Shown here: positions 35,501 to 48,312 of the stretch, piece after piece
Layout of the letters: the number at the start of each line of letters is the position of its first letter
How positions within the stretch are numbered: position 1 is the first letter of the stretch
Origin: Rhinopomastus cyanomelas
Lineage: Eukaryota > Chordata > Aves > Bucerotiformes > Rhinopomastidae
Assembly: GCA_013400115.1 (NCBI GenBank)
Contig: VXBP01005118.1
Span: 186,001 to 250,000, forward strand
Direction of reading: 5' to 3'
DNA: 64,000 nt
Notes under the pieces: generated by a model
Told to the model about the DNA's origin: nothing
Seen by the model: the letters and a program-made list of their open reading frames with translations, nothing else
Databases searched by the model: none
Position numbers and translations under genes: made by a program

Positions 35501-36865
35501 TGTGGGGACCCTGACTGCTTCAGTTCCTCAGTCCCATGCAGCGTGGAGTCCCTGCTCTAGCATAGTGCTTGCAGTACCCTACCAAAAACAGGATCAAGCT
35601 CATAGCACAGAAGCGTCCATGGCTTCTACCTGCCTTGGACTTGTCAGACTCATGTTTCACCAACCTGACTGCTGCCACAGAGGGTTTTGCTGTGCTGGAA
35701 CCATCTGAGCCCAGCTCTATCCTGAGTCCATGTGCAGAAAACCTTGCAGATGTTTCTATGTAGTACTCTTTCTCTCTTCAGAAATATTAGGTCTGTTTGA
35801 CTGGTTCCTGGTTTGTAGCTGGGTAATTTCCTGCTCATCTGGGCTACTGAGGACTTCGGATACCTCTGGACCAGAGTCAGATCCTCTGTTATCTCAGCTG
35901 CTGGTCACACACATCAGCAGCTTCCAACCATCACAGAAAGCTAGAAGTAGGTGTTGCTGAGAAAGCGCCTGGAGTTGCTAAAAACCAGCTCATAGCCATT
36001 CATGATTTCTGAAGATGTTTCCTTCAGAGACACAGAGATGGCTGGGTGATGGAAAAGGTTATCGCACCCCAGGCCTAAACCACTTAATAACTTGCAATAA
36101 CCTGCCAACAAAGCAGTGTCTTTCCTTAAATGCTCTCATACGGATGTCTAGAAGCAGCAACCTATACAATCCTTACAGATGATGGAAACTGGAAGGTGAA
36201 ATCTGAGTTTCATTAAAACATTAAAACTGATCATTTTGATGACAAAGTTGGACGATTAACATTTTCAGCTGTTCAGGTGAACCTTCCTGCAGCTCTTGAG
36301 GCAAACCAGAAATGTTTTCATGAAAATGCTGTGTTTCATCACAAAGCTCTCACTGCCAGGAATAAACATTTCTATGGGGGTTATTTATTACCTACCAACA
36401 AGGCAGAGACATTTGCTCTTTTTTTCAGGCTTTGTATACATCAAATCAAGTTCCAGAACCATTCAGTAATTTATGAGATCCTTTCCATAACATATCAGTT
36501 TCTGCAAGTGCTGCTTCCAACAGCTGCTATTATCTGTGTACAGCTGTCCTCTCCTTCCTGATAGCCACTGCCAGCTGTAAGCTGTAACTCTAGACATGGC
36601 AAAGGACATGTCTAGAGTTTTAAGTGTCTCTAGATGTTTAAAAGTTTTCAGTGAATAGTCAGCAAATTGTAGGAGTTAATGTAACCGCATGGGTTGAGAG
36701 AGACCCTGCTTAGAGGTGCTGCATCATTTTGCAACAGCAATGTATTTCATCCCACCTGAAACTTGGATGCACATCTTGGGTAGTAACAAAAATGATGAGT
36801 GATTCTGCCCCACAGCTATGTAAGCCTTGCATTTTCCACAATTCAGATCTCAACATCACAGTATT
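32521..36865. other. Intergenic, nothing certain
   Basis: No repeat family or gene is recognised over 4.3 kb. A 100-codon charged open frame at 34156-34458 (starting MSAGEEDSSGISIPGEIK) has no recognised relatives or splice context and is not annotated as a gene. A perfect 13-bp hairpin lies at 36586-36619. Confidence 0.45.
36586..36619. repeat. Perfect short hairpin
   Basis: AACTCTAGACATG (36586-36598) and its exact complement CATGTCTAGAGTT (36607-36619) flank an 8-base loop. The stem does not extend further, which is too short for a typical microRNA precursor. Confidence 0.8.
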
Positions 36866-36867
36866 GA

Positions 36868-37045
36868 AAACTGTTTTGGAACAGGCTGCCTGGGCAGGTG
36901 GTTTAGTCACCATCCCTGGATGTCTTTAGAGATGGTTTAGATGTGGTACTTAGAGATCTGGTCTAGTGGTGAACTTGGTAGAGTGGGGTTATTTGTTGGA
37001 CTTGATGATCTCATGGGTCTTTTCCAACCTGAATGGATGATTCGA
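36868..37045 (+). mobile_element. CR1 LINE 3' fragment (tail-to-tail partner, left)
   Basis: TTTTGGAACAGGCTGCCTGG, GTCACCATCCCTGGATGTC and GGACTTGATGATCTCATGGG are CR1 ORF2-end and 3' UTR sequence on the plus strand. The 3' end meets the 3' end of the following minus-strand CR1. Confidence 0.85.
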
Positions 37046-37345
37046 TGGTAGGGTTTGGAAGGGACTTTTGAGATCATGTAGTAGTCCAACCCCCATGCCA
37101 GAGCAGGTTGTCCTAGAGCAGATGACACAGGAGCATGTCCAAATGATTTTTGAATGACTTTAGAGATGGAGACTCCACAGCCTCTCTGGGCAGCCTGTTC
37201 CAGTGCTTTGTCACCCTCAAGGTAAAGAAATTTCTCTTTATGTTTATGTGGAACTTCTTGTATTCCAGTTGGTACGCATTGTCCCTTGTCCTGTCACTGG
37301 GCATCACCTAGAAGAGACCAGCCCTGTCCTTCTGATATCTTACTT
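37046..37345 (-). mobile_element. CR1 LINE 3' fragment (tail-to-tail partner, right)
   Basis: Reverse-complement CR1 whose 3' end lies at 37046 (GGTAGGGTTTGGAAGGGACT). On the minus strand it encodes FHINIKRNFFTLRVTKHWNR and REAVESPSLKSFKNHLDM. Its 3' end abuts the 3' end of 36868-37045. Confidence 0.88.
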
Positions 37346-39230
37346 ATGTGCTGCTGAGTGTGGGCTAGCTCTTTGGCCAAGCTGTTGCATTGCCATACTC
37401 CAGTGAGGAGCTCCTCTGGAGCAAGGGAAGGCTGGGGGACACCATTGAGGGTAGCCTGCAGGGCCAAGGAACATAGCTCATCTGTGACCCTCCACTTCTG
37501 CAGATATAGATGACACATTGCATTTAGGGTGCTGAAACTTCGTATCCCTGGGCCAGCTGCTCCACAGGGCTTCTTGGTGTCTTACACTAGTGGATGAGAA
37601 GCACATTCAACCCCTTTGTCTAAAGGCAGGTGGGAATCTCATCATCCATCATGCTAGCAGTGAGTCTGCAAAGGGCTATGCAACTGTGCAGAGGAGCAGG
37701 TATAAGGGGATTTAAAACCATATTTTAGCTAGACACTTGAATATTAAACTGGGCTTTGCTATGCAGTTCTTTAAGTCCTGCAAAAGCCCTGATGATCCTG
37801 CTTTTCTACTAGCACTTAGATTTTTTTTAAAGACAAAAAGAGATCTGACGGTAAGTCCAGATGAACCAACAATAAAGGTTTTGCATATGGCAGCATTTCA
37901 GGATTAGGCAAATTTTTGTGGCATTTTAAGCCACATTTAAGCAAAAGTACTTCTGACTTCCAAGTGGTCAATCATTTCTCCTCGGTTCAGTCTTGCTGAG
38001 TCAGATTAATCACATTTACTAAGCTATAGAAATGCTTGGTACATTTTGTCTTTTCCCCACCTCTTCTTTATTTTCACTGAGCATTCTAGTTGGTTTTTAG
38101 AACAACTGACAAAGCAGAACCAACACAACACAAAAGATAATTCAATGTTATCTTGCTCAATCGGCTAAATTGCATTAGCATTGTCAATAAATTTCTACTC
38201 CCTACCTTAAAAAGTGGCAACTTCTCAGCCCTTTGTGGAGTTTGCTTGCATTTTTTTAAGAAGGAGATGATCCAGAAAGAGATTGTGTGTGTGATGCTCA
38301 CTGAACTTCATGCTGCCTTTGCACTGAATGGTTTAACAAGAGTGTGTTAAATGTTATCATAAGAGCTGAATTGCTAAGTGGTGAAATCATATGAAGGTTC
38401 GACAGTCCTGAGAGGCACAGCACAGTCCATTTGAGCAAGCTCAGTCACAATATGATATATGCCAGGAAAATCTGTTATTTTACAACTGAAGTAGCAAGTT
38501 GAAAGAAAAGTATATTTTTTAACATTATCTCCTGTCCCTTTGGTTGTTGTCTGTTCCACCCTGGTAATGCAGAGCCTGAACTCTACATAATAATTAAAGC
38601 AAATGAGATGGAAATATTTGTCAAGCTTTTAAAAAAAGAAGCATTAAAGCCAAAGATCCTCTCTGCTTTTGCAGAGGCCCAGGACTATGTGGATAGCAAG
38701 TGGGGTGCAATGGGCGCTGCAGCACTTAGGTGACCAGTTCTTCCCCAGAATTCCCCAGCCTCTATTTTCCCAGAGCCACAGTCTGTAGCGAGCTATGCTG
38801 TTGGGTCACATCTTCCTCAGATGTGCAATTCATTGTGTAGGAAGGGCAAGTGACAAGTGTGTGCAGCCAGATAGTTTGTCATCTCTTTTCAGATCATTTT
38901 CTATCTTCTGCTGCCACTGTGTGCTGCATTGGCAAGTGCAGTGCATTCATTCATAGTCTCCTGATAAACATGTCAGCAGATTTGAGAAAGTGAATTTGTC
39001 TCTGCTCTGCCAAAGCCAACTAATGAACGCCTGTGTTCTCCTTTCAACACAGAAGTGTGGTTTGCTGGGATTTACCAACAGTTATTTCAGTCCCCATTCA
39101 GAATCTGTCTATTTTTGGATCGAGAATTTAATAGTGACACTTAGTCAGCTTTGAATATCTGTCTGATTTCTTGTCACTGTTAGAATTATTTTAGTAATTT
39201 CTCATTACTGTGCTCCAAAACAAACACAAA
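37346..39230. other. Intergenic, nothing recognised
   Basis: No exon or repeat recognised. The part around 37980-38030 holds an AP-1-like TGAGTCA and a palindromic GATTAATC, seen only as motifs. Confidence 0.45.
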
Positions 39231-39361
39231 ATCACAGAACATTAAAGATTGGAAGGGACCTCGAAAGATCATCTGGTCCAATCCCCCTGACACAGCAGGA
39301 TCACCTAGACCAAGTCGCACAGGAACATGTCCAGGCGGGTTTTAAACATCCCCAGAGAAGG
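39231..39361 (-). mobile_element. CR1 3'-end fragment (CR1-B of arm A)
   Basis: ATCACAGAACATTAAAGATT then GGAAGGGACCTCGAAAGATC: a CR1 3' end on the minus strand, truncated after about 130 bases where it joins the non-CR1 segment. Identical, apart from one base, to 55467-55597. Confidence 0.93.
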
Positions 39362-40074
39362 TCATTTTGAATCAAGAGAGATGAGACTGTAACTCCATCG
39401 TGTCCCTGCTCTTCATGTGAAACCAGGCTTGGTGATTGATTTCCATTTAGAAGTTTAGCCACAAAAGCAATGAAAACTCACTCACACTTATCAACAGTTG
39501 CAGACCTTAGTATTAAAAAGGCATCTGATACCTGAAGCAAATCTAGCTGCACGGACATCACTGACCCCACCCTACACTGAACTGGAACTGGACCTCTTCC
39601 CTACAGAAAAAGTTAACACAGCCTCTGGGCTGGAGGGAAGCTAGTGCAAAAGGTAGAGGCCTTTGATGTTTGTTTCTTTTGTTTTCCTCTTCAAAGTCAC
39701 TGCAGAAAGATCCAGGTCAGTTTAAGGGTGTAAGTGAAGAGGGGAACAGGGGTGTTCTGAGTAATATAGGCTAACACTGTTCTAGATGTGTTATTACAGC
39801 TGTAATTTCTGAGTCTGTACAAACGGTACACCTAGGTTTACACACTCACAGAGACGTAGAACACCTAGGTATAAAATATAAAGCAGTGTAGTAGTTACTA
39901 CAATTACATGCTCTCTTATTGCTGCAGTGGCTTTTGCTCTTTTGTCTTTTTACTGTACCACATGTTGTTCTAAGCATATAATTTGCATAAATTATTCAAG
40001 TTTAAGAAAAAAATCATAGAATCAGAGAATCATTAGGGATTGGAAGGGACCTCGAAAGATCATCTAGTCCAATC
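39231..40074 (-). repeat. Inverted repeat arm A (844 bp, 3 mismatches to arm B)
   Basis: Exact reverse-complement partner of 54754-55597 apart from three substitutions and no gaps, by base-by-base reading. It contains a CR1 3' fragment (39231-39361), about 650 bp of non-CR1 sequence (39362-40014), and the last 60 bases of a second CR1. The outer edge coincides with a CR1 3' terminus. The inner edge (40074) lies inside a CR1, where identity falls abruptly to about 90%. Confidence 0.95.
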
Positions 40075-40545
40075 CCCCTGACACAGCAGGATCACCTAGA
40101 CCAAGCAGCACAGGAACAGATCCAGGCAGGTCTTAAACATGTCCAGTGAAAGAGATTCCACAACCTCCCTGGACAGCCTGTTCCAGTGCTCTGTCACCCT
40201 CACTGTGAAGAAGTTCCTTCTCATATAGATGTGGAACCTCCTAAACTTCAGCTTACACCCATTGCCCCTTGTCCTATCATTAGATTACACTGAGAACAGG
40301 TTCCATCCTCCTGACACCCAGCCTTTCCATATTTATAAACACTACGAGGTCACCTCTCAGTCTTCTTTTTTCCAAGGTAAAGAGACGCAGGTCCCTCAGC
40401 CCTTCCTCATAAGGGAGATGTTCCACTCCTTTGATCATCTTTGTGGCTCTGCGCTGGAGTCTCTCAAACAGTTGTGTTCTCCTTAAACTGAGTGACCCAG
40501 AACTGGACACAATAATCCAGATGTGGTCTCAGCAGAGCAGAGTAG
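40015..40545 (-). mobile_element. CR1 LINE 3' part (CR1-A of arm A)
   Basis: Reverse-complement CR1 with 3' end at 40015 (TCATAGAATCAGAGAATCATT). On the minus strand it encodes parts of the ORF2 C-terminus (RVQ/RLQRRATKMIKGVEHLPY, GLRDLRLFTLEKRRLRGDL) with a frameshift. It is truncated at TCTACTCTGCT near 40545. Only its last 60 bases are identical to the corresponding copy at 54 kb; the remainder is about 10% or more different. Confidence 0.93.
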
Positions 40546-43500
40546 ACATAAATGTTTTGCAATACTTATATTGTAAAAGTCACCAATTGTCTATCAATGT
40601 CTAAGATCTATAGTGTCTAAAGACATAAAACTCTCTATACCTGTATTTTAGCTTTTACAGGTAAACCAGAACAACACCTGTAATTCTCTATATTGCACCA
40701 CTTACACAACAGGAGTGCTTCTCCTGCCCCCCATGCCAGCACAAATGCCCACACCAGCCACCACTGTCATCACTGCACTGACAGTAAGAGATGGTCTCTC
40801 CACATCCTGGAAGCAATCATCATCGAAACACAGATGTGCACCAAATCAGATCAGAATTGCACGCTCCCAATACAATAACCAGACAAAGACATTTTCTGCT
40901 CTGTTCTGTAATAAGATGTACTCAAGGGACTAATTACGCATGGTTTGGATACTAATTGCTTGTCAGCCCTGCTTGCCCTCAGATACCTTGTTACAGCAGT
41001 GGCAGGAATGTATTTGTTTCATCTAATCAATGGAAGGAAGTTGGGTAGCAGCCAGGTCTACCAGGAGCAGAGCTGCACAAAATAAAACGCATCTTTAGTG
41101 TGAAAGCTTTGTTTTAAAAAGTATTTCCCTAAACAGGAAGACTGGAAAAGCTGAAATGTCAAATTCCTTTGGGTAAGAAACTCTAACTTTCCTAACTCTA
41201 CCCGTCATCTCTCTGCAAACTGCAGCACAGTGCTTGAGCACCACACAAAGATCTAGTTTTCCAACACACGTGGGTCATCATGTTTGAGGTTTCAGGAGGC
41301 AGAGCCATTTGGCTTGCAGCTCTGCCTCATGATCAGCATAGAATAAGGCAGGCTCAGTAGTTCTCTGGACAGCGTGCCCTTTCTGAAGTCCATGTCCTGA
41401 ACATGCATATTAAAGATGACCTCACACCAAACCCAGGCAACTAATCACTTGGGAGTAGATGGTATGTTCCCTTCTGCCGTGACATTGGCTTCTGGGCAAG
41501 ACAAAATACATCCATGGCTTTACTTCCAAACCAGCAGCTCCTCAAGGACACAGCTCCATCTGTTTATAGCCTCTTGAAGATTTTGGCCATGCCATGTTCA
41601 CCTCTATGAAATGGGTGGGTTTAGATGCTGTATTAACTACAATTAGCATTTTTCTGCTGCTGTAAAATGCAGAATAAGTTTCAGCTGACGTGCTCTACAG
41701 AATTCAAGCAGGAAAGGATCAACTCCTCTGGCAAATACTCTGAACCAGAGAATTATGCCAACATCCTCATGAATTCTCTGATGTAATAGCTTGAGGGATT
41801 TAATGATCAGGGTGGAGTCACCGAGAACATTTTCTTCAAAGGAATCAGTGTGTCTCACAGCAACACTTACCACCACTAGTGTCCCGAGCTTGCTGACCTC
41901 CTGGCTCCTTCAAGAGCTGCGTCTGCCATCCAGCAACTCTCGCAGTTACCTGACGGAGAAAGGTACACCAGGTCAGACCTTGGAAACAAAGAACTGGAGC
42001 TGAATCAGCTTAAGGAATTCAGGAGAATAACAAAGTCCAGAGACTAAATCTTAAGCTGAATCAGGGACAGTTGAAACTGATTTATAAAAATCACAACCCG
42101 TATACAAATAAATAACAATTCTTAGTGGATTTGTCCCATTTCTTGGCTAAGCAGTGACTAATTGGATCTAGTCCAACTATTGATCCAGAAAATTACTTGC
42201 TTCTATAAACACAAACATGTTTTTCTGGGATGCTGTGATTAAATTAGCCTGTAAACTTTCCTTACCAAACCCTTTTCCCCAGTCCTGGCTGACACTGGCT
42301 CTTAAAAAGGAAGCTGAAGTAATTATTCTGAACAATAGACTTGCTAAATTTCATCTTAGCAGAGACGTTTGAGTTTCAGGTTTTTTTGCTGAACGTTCTT
42401 GCCCAGCCAGGCGTAGGGTTCTTTGACAAAACTTCCAGGTTTTTGTTTTGGTTATTTCCCCACTTGTGAATCTGCAGCCCTTCCATTTATCTTCACTGGA
42501 AGATACAAGCTTCTCCTTAATTGATGAAAACCTCTTTTCTATGGGTAACAACAGTTTTTAATTCTGCTGCCAAGAAAGGTCACTATTAGCTGTAAAGTCC
42601 TGCTCAATCCAAGTTCGAGGAGGAGCTTGGATGTGAGACAGCACTTTCTGTCTCTCCAGTAAAGCATGCCCCAGGGGCTGTGTACATGGAGTAGCAGGAC
42701 TCGTGATGTCTGAACTACTTTTTGTAGCAGTTCCCAGGCCTCTGTTTGCAGCTCTAAAAGGAGTCACCACAGCACTGGCATTTCTCCTTGCCTTGCTGCT
42801 GACCGCCAGGCTCTCTTGTCCCAGTTAACATCCCTGCTGTAAGCTGGTGTCACCTCACCAAACACATGGAAATAGCTTTACGTGGGGATTAAGGCCCTGA
42901 TTGCCATGGCCTACACAAGGTCAGGCTGCCTCCTGGGGTGGGAAGGTGGTGGCAGGTAGGTCTTATCACATGGGCAGCAGTAGGGTAAAGTCAGATCCAG
43001 GTCAGCTGGCACCTGGGCTCTCAGAGCAGCAAAACCAGTTAAGATTATACTAACTCAGCTTTGCTCGGGAATTAGTTTTAGCTGTTTCAAAGGCCAAGAC
43101 AGGTCTCCAGCAGCCACTCCACCTGTTTTATTTGTTTTTTTCACATGTGAGATTTCTTTTCTTAGACAATAGTCTCATGGAACTTCTTGGCCGTAAAATC
43201 CTAAAACTGACGGAAAAGCACTCCCTCTGACATTGTCTGCAGCTGGCAGACCTCATATCCAAGGTTTAAGTGGTATGCTCTTGTGTCACCTTGACAAGCA
43301 CAGCCAAAGTTCAGTCAGCTGAGACAAAAGCCCAAGAGTACGTGCCCAGGCCAGCACAGCCTCACAGGGGCTGGGTGCTTGTGATTGCTAGGATGACACC
43401 AGTTTCTACAGTAGCCTAACAAAGCCATCAGAGCAGTCAACAATCCTACACCAGAGCAATTCACAGACACTGGAAACATCTGCCTCTTTGTCCTGAGATG

Positions 43501-46500
43501 GCCAGACAACCCAGAGCTGTGCTAGACATCTTATCTTTTCCTGACACTTTCTTGATATTTTTCTTTGCCTGACACCAGTTGGGATGCATTTGGTGCAGAT
43601 TCAGTGTGTCACAAGCCATGTCCATGCACATGCCTCCGCCCTGTCACACAGAGGCAGAAAACTGCAACTCAGCTCCCTGACATGCTGCTGCTTCTCCTTG
43701 GGAAGCTGTACAAGCAGATGTACAGCCACATCACTGACCTGAAAACAAGCAGAGATAGGGAAAGACCTGGAAAAGGAGAGAAACGGGTAGCCTGTTCTGG
43801 TTTATAATGAAATGCTGGAGATGAAAAGTAGGATCTAGTTTGATAAACTGAGAGCCACATGTCCTGCATTACTAATAACCATCTCTTTGTAGCTCCCTTT
43901 GCTTTGTGCTGTAGCTGCTTGCAATAAATAACTGAAAGGAAGCTCAGTTAAGGCCTAGACGTTAAGATCTGGAGGAGAGGTTTTTTCCCAACTGGACTCA
44001 AAGTTATCTGGCAGAGGCTGTGAAAGTGTTGATGAGCAGAGCTAATGGAAGGACTCTGTCTTGCACTTCAGCTGGAGAGCATCAAGGGTAGGTCAGAAAT
44101 GCTCCTGCAGGTGTTTGTTGCCTTGGCTCTGATGCAAAGCAGCATTTCTGGTTTGCAAATGGCATCTGGGAGAGGTTCAGTTCTACATAGAAGATAAAAG
44201 AGCTGCTTTCAAAGAGGAAATCTGCAAATTAAAGCTGTAACTGAATTAGGCTGCGAGTATAACTTGCTTTTAGATTATTTATGTCCCACGTGCTTAGTTC
44301 TGACCATGCTCGTTAGCACAAGTAGAGCCCAGGATTGTTTAAACCCAGAGCCAGGACAGCTCACCATCCTTTGGGCAGCAGGGTCTTGTGGCTGCTGTGA
44401 GCAGGTCGGTAGGGAGGGCTTGCTTCTAAATAACAGGCGCTATTTCAGGATAATCACAGGACAACAAAAATACACAAAGAAGTCAAGCTTTTGTTTTCTG
44501 TTTTACTGCTTATTTTTAACATATCCCTTGCCCGATGTGTTCTTGTGCCTCTTAATGTCTCTACCTTTTTGCTAGGTGGAAAATCCACTGAGACAATTCA
44601 AACATTGTTGATTCTGCCTGATACTGAAACACCCAGGAAACAGATGGGGTTAGCAGGTGCACAACGTGCAGGGTCCAGCCACAGAGCGGATACCTGCCCC
44701 TTCTTCTTCCAGAAGAGCAGCGGGGTGCCCTTATGAGCATCACTGCAGACAAGGGCTATGGAGAAGCAGCTCTGGTTTGAAGCATGTCATCAGGGCTTTA
44801 AGCAACAATGGGAAGGTTACTGCTGTGTTTGACCCATCATGAGCCAGGTGGGCTTTCATCTGGGAAGCTGCAAGTGTTTATGGGCACAGACTCTTTACTT
44901 ACCCCCTGCAAATGTGAATATGTGGGTACATCTTGCAGCTTCTTGAGAAACTGCAGATCTGCTGAATTTTACAGCAAGTAGCTGTGTACACACTTAGCCC
45001 TGAGCAAACATGAATTAAAACTTATTACAGTGCTTTGCCTGGCTGCTCACTCTTGAATGTACATGGCTTTCCATGTAATCGTTTCATGGCTGCACTGTCG
45101 TGAGCAGCACTTTGGTTTCTCATGGTTTATAAAGCAGTTGGGAGGTCAGTGAGCAATGCAGCCTGCCCACCACCTGCCTGAATAAACTCCTCACCCACTG
45201 CTTTAAATAAAGAGGCTTTTGGGTTGAGGAGCTCGTTTCTTTTTGTAGAGAAGCAGTTTGTGCAGTAAACAAAGAGGAGAGAGAATAGATTCAGAATTCA
45301 TTTATATGTAGACATGGAAACTACAGGTTACTGTTCTGTTGTCTTGCTGCTTGAAATGACAGACTTTGAGGGTTTTTTTACATAAGGGATTAAATTGTTG
45401 ACTCTTGAGTCCAAATTTAGACACTTGCTCAAATTTTAAGACCACAAAACACCCAGAATTTCCCACTGAGGCCAGATAGAATGTTTCTGAGGTGAAAAGA
45501 GGACCAAGATGCTCAAGATGTTTTATTAATACATTAACTATAGAAGAGGATTCTAACTTTTGGCTTGTTAGTTTTTTTGTAGCTGCAGTCTGGAAGCAAC
45601 TTCCTCTTCTAAGCTGACCTTAGAAAAATACATTATGAGTATTTTCTGCTTTCCATAAGAAGAAATGTCATTTGCATGTTACATGCCTTTTTTTCCTTTT
45701 TAAAAAAAGAACATAAAAAGAACAAAACCATGTGGCAACCACTGCAAGCTAAGAATTGTGTTTCATATTTTAAAGCGAAATTGTAAGTCCTTATATATGA
45801 ACCTTCTTTTTCACATTAGAATTATTTTAGTCCAGTATCCTGCTAGTTCTGTGTCTAACTATTATGTTTGGTTAGTATAAGCCTATGAAGTGTGTTCCAG
45901 TAATGTTGTCATTGTGGCTTCTGCACCTTTTGCAGGAATAGTCCCTTGGTGCTATGGTAAGGTAACTCGGGGATCAATCCAAGCAGTGGAAACAGCCTGG
46001 CTTGCAGATAGGCCAGTGCCATGCCTGGCACTTGAAGCTTGAATCATCCGACCAGCATCACTTGCAAGTCCTAAAGGGAAAACTGATGCTGTGGAGGGAA
46101 AGCTGCAACGGAAGATTCTAAGGCTTGAGATAGGGGCTCTCAGAGATGCTGATGGCAGTGACCCACAGCTAAATGCACTCTGAGTCACATCCAGACCAGC
46201 TGAACATACCTGAGCCCCATTCCACTTCTTAGACTATATTGTGCATTATGCCCAAGTCACTACTATTTTCCCTAGTCTTTCGATATGCATGTACAAGTAT
46301 GTACGCAAGTATTAGTCCCTTGGTCCATGACTAATCTCTCCAAAAAGTTCACTGGATTTATTTAGTCCAAACCCATGGATTCCATCTGTGACACAGGTGA
46401 AGTTTGGCACAGCAGGATGATAAGCCATGCAACTGGAGCTTACAGCTGGTGTATTTGGTACGGTCTGTCTGTGAACTGTGACAAAGATGCTGATCTTGGG

Positions 46501-46654
46501 GAAATTATGGGGCACCAGTTGCTGAGCTTCATTCTTCTTCAAGCTGAAATAGGTAACTAGAAAACTGGTGGCAAGCAGTATCATATAACAATTAGCATCA
46601 TGCAGTTCAAATTACTACTTTCAACCCAAAAATCAAATCTCCTTGAGGGTACTA
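40546..46654. other. Intergenic, nothing recognised
   Basis: Six kilobases without a recognised exon, RNA gene or transposon. AT-rich blocks such as 42040-42200 have no repeat signature. Confidence 0.45.
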
Positions 46655-47062
46655 CCCTCAAGCAGATAGACTCAGCTGCCCAATTTGGTGTCATCTGAAA
46701 ATCTGCGGAGGACACACTCAATCCCTTCAGTCAGATCATTGAGAAAGATGTTGAACAGGACTGGCCCCAATACTGAGCCCTGGGGAACAGCTTGTGACTG
46801 GCTGCCAACTTACTTTAATTCCATTCAACACAAGTCTCTGGGCTTGGCCATGCAGCCAGTGTTCTTATCCAGTGAAGAGTCCACCTGTCTGAGCAATGAG
46901 CTGCCAGCTTCTCTAGGAGGATGTTGGGGGAGACTGTGTTGAAAGCTTTTCTGAAGTCTGGGTAAAAAACATCCACAACCTTCCCCTCATCCAGTAGGCA
47001 GGTCACTTGGTTGTAGAAGCAGACCAGGTTGGTCAAGCAAAGCTCATTTTTCATAACTCCCT
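46655..47062 (-). mobile_element. CR1 LINE fragment, central reverse-transcriptase region
   Basis: On the minus strand this encodes RT core blocks: CLLDEGKVVDVFYPDFRKAF and NTVSPNILLEKLAAH (47054-46815), then, in another frame, VPQGSVLGPVLFNIF and a catalytic-box remnant (SDDTKLG) near 46680-46800. Frameshifts separate them, so it is non-functional. It lacks a CR1 3' end, making it an internal fragment. Confidence 0.9.
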
Positions 47063-47348
47063 GCTAAATTTATGAAATAGCCAGGTATCTCTTTGCATTG
47101 CCTCCTGAGAAGTTATTGCTCACAATATTTGGAGAAGACTCTGTCATTGTTGCTACAGAATCCAGATCAGCCCAGGACTTCTCCCTTGTTCTTTGAGGCA
47201 TGTAAAGTCTCTTTGAAGCAGGGTGATAAATTGAATTGCCTGAGCCAAATAGATGGCATCGCTCACATCTGGGAATGCTGAATATGGATATATTCTAAGC
47301 AAAAGAAAACTATATAGGATTACATCCCTTGGAAGATATTAATGTGGC

Positions 47349-47935
47349 TTGCACATCCTCATGATGGTGGTGATCAATGGTACCAGGTCCAGCTGGAGAG
47401 CTGTGGCTAGTGGTGTCCCCCAGGGATCGGTGCTGGGACCGGTCTTGTTCAACATCTTCATCAATGACATTGATGAGGGCACAGAGTGTCTGCTCAGCAA
47501 GTTTGCTGACAACACCAAGCTGGGAGGCTTGGCTGATACGGCTGAGGGCTGTGCTGCCATCCAGAGAGACCTGGACAGACTGGAGGGCTGGGCACAGAGA
47601 AACCAGATGAAGTTCAACAGGGACAAGTGCAGAGTCCTGCATCTGGGGAGGAAGAACAAATTCCACCAGTACAGGCTGGGAGGTGATCAACTGGAAAGCA
47701 GTCCTGTGGAGAGGGACCTGGGGGTCCTGGTGGACAACAGGTTAACCATGGCACAGCAATGTGCCCTGGTGGCCAAGAAGGCCAATGGGATCCTGGGGTG
47801 TATTAGGAGGAGTGTGTCCAGCAGATCGAGGGAAGTTCTTCTCCCCCTCTACTCTGCCCTGGTGAGGCCTCATCTTGAGTACTGTGTTCAGTTTTGGGCC
47901 CCCNCCTAACATCCTATGATCCTATGATCGATCCT
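47349..47935 (+). mobile_element. CR1 LINE fragment, RT region, broken by an N
   Basis: A long open frame from 47349 to the N at 47904 encodes SGVPQGSVLGPVLFNIFIND, FADNTKLGG (the usual catalytic FADD carries Asn here), KCRVLHLGRKNK, DLGVLVDNRLTMAQQCALVA and YSALVRPHLEYCVQFWAP. Directly after the N the sequence is a CR1 3' terminus of ATCCTATG repeats (47911-47935). Several hundred bases of ORF2 end and 3' UTR are therefore missing, either deleted or collapsed by the assembly. Confidence 0.92.
47904..47904. other. Ambiguous base / assembly join
   Basis: The only N in the window. It lies exactly where a CR1 ORF jumps to the CR1 3' terminus, suggesting a collapsed gap rather than a single uncertain base. 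Confidence 0.8.
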
Positions 47936-48149
47936 ATGGAGCGGCTTGTGCATCCAGTCTGTCACTGCTGACTGTTCTGGGGAATATTTTGTAAAAGCCT
48001 AACAGCCTTTTCTATTGTGTGGAGGAAAAATTTACTTTCTTTCTCAATTGCCTTAATGACCACTTAGCTTCATTACTATCTATTTGCATCTTAATTTCAA
48101 TTTTCTCATTTTAGGCCAATTTCAAAAGTGATTTTTCTTGAAAATGAAG

Positions 48150-48312
48150 CCTCATGTAGTCAGACTGCTACCAAGCCACTCTCCTTTCTTCTCCTCGATA
48201 AATAGACTGCTCAGCTGTATGCTGTCATGCTGAAGGTATGTTTCTGGATTGCAAGTAATTTTTGTGACTCTCCCTTGAACCCCTTCCAAGCATTGAGCAA
48301 CCTGGAATAAAT
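48150..48312 (-). mobile_element. Very old CR1-like LINE remnant
   Basis: The minus-strand frame contains QCLEGVQGRVTKI and QLSSLFIEEKKGEWLGSSL, which align in order with the CR1 ORF2 segment LERVQRRATK...LGLFSLEKRRLRGDL. Divergence is high and edges are unclear; the remnant may extend to about 47945. Confidence 0.45.
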
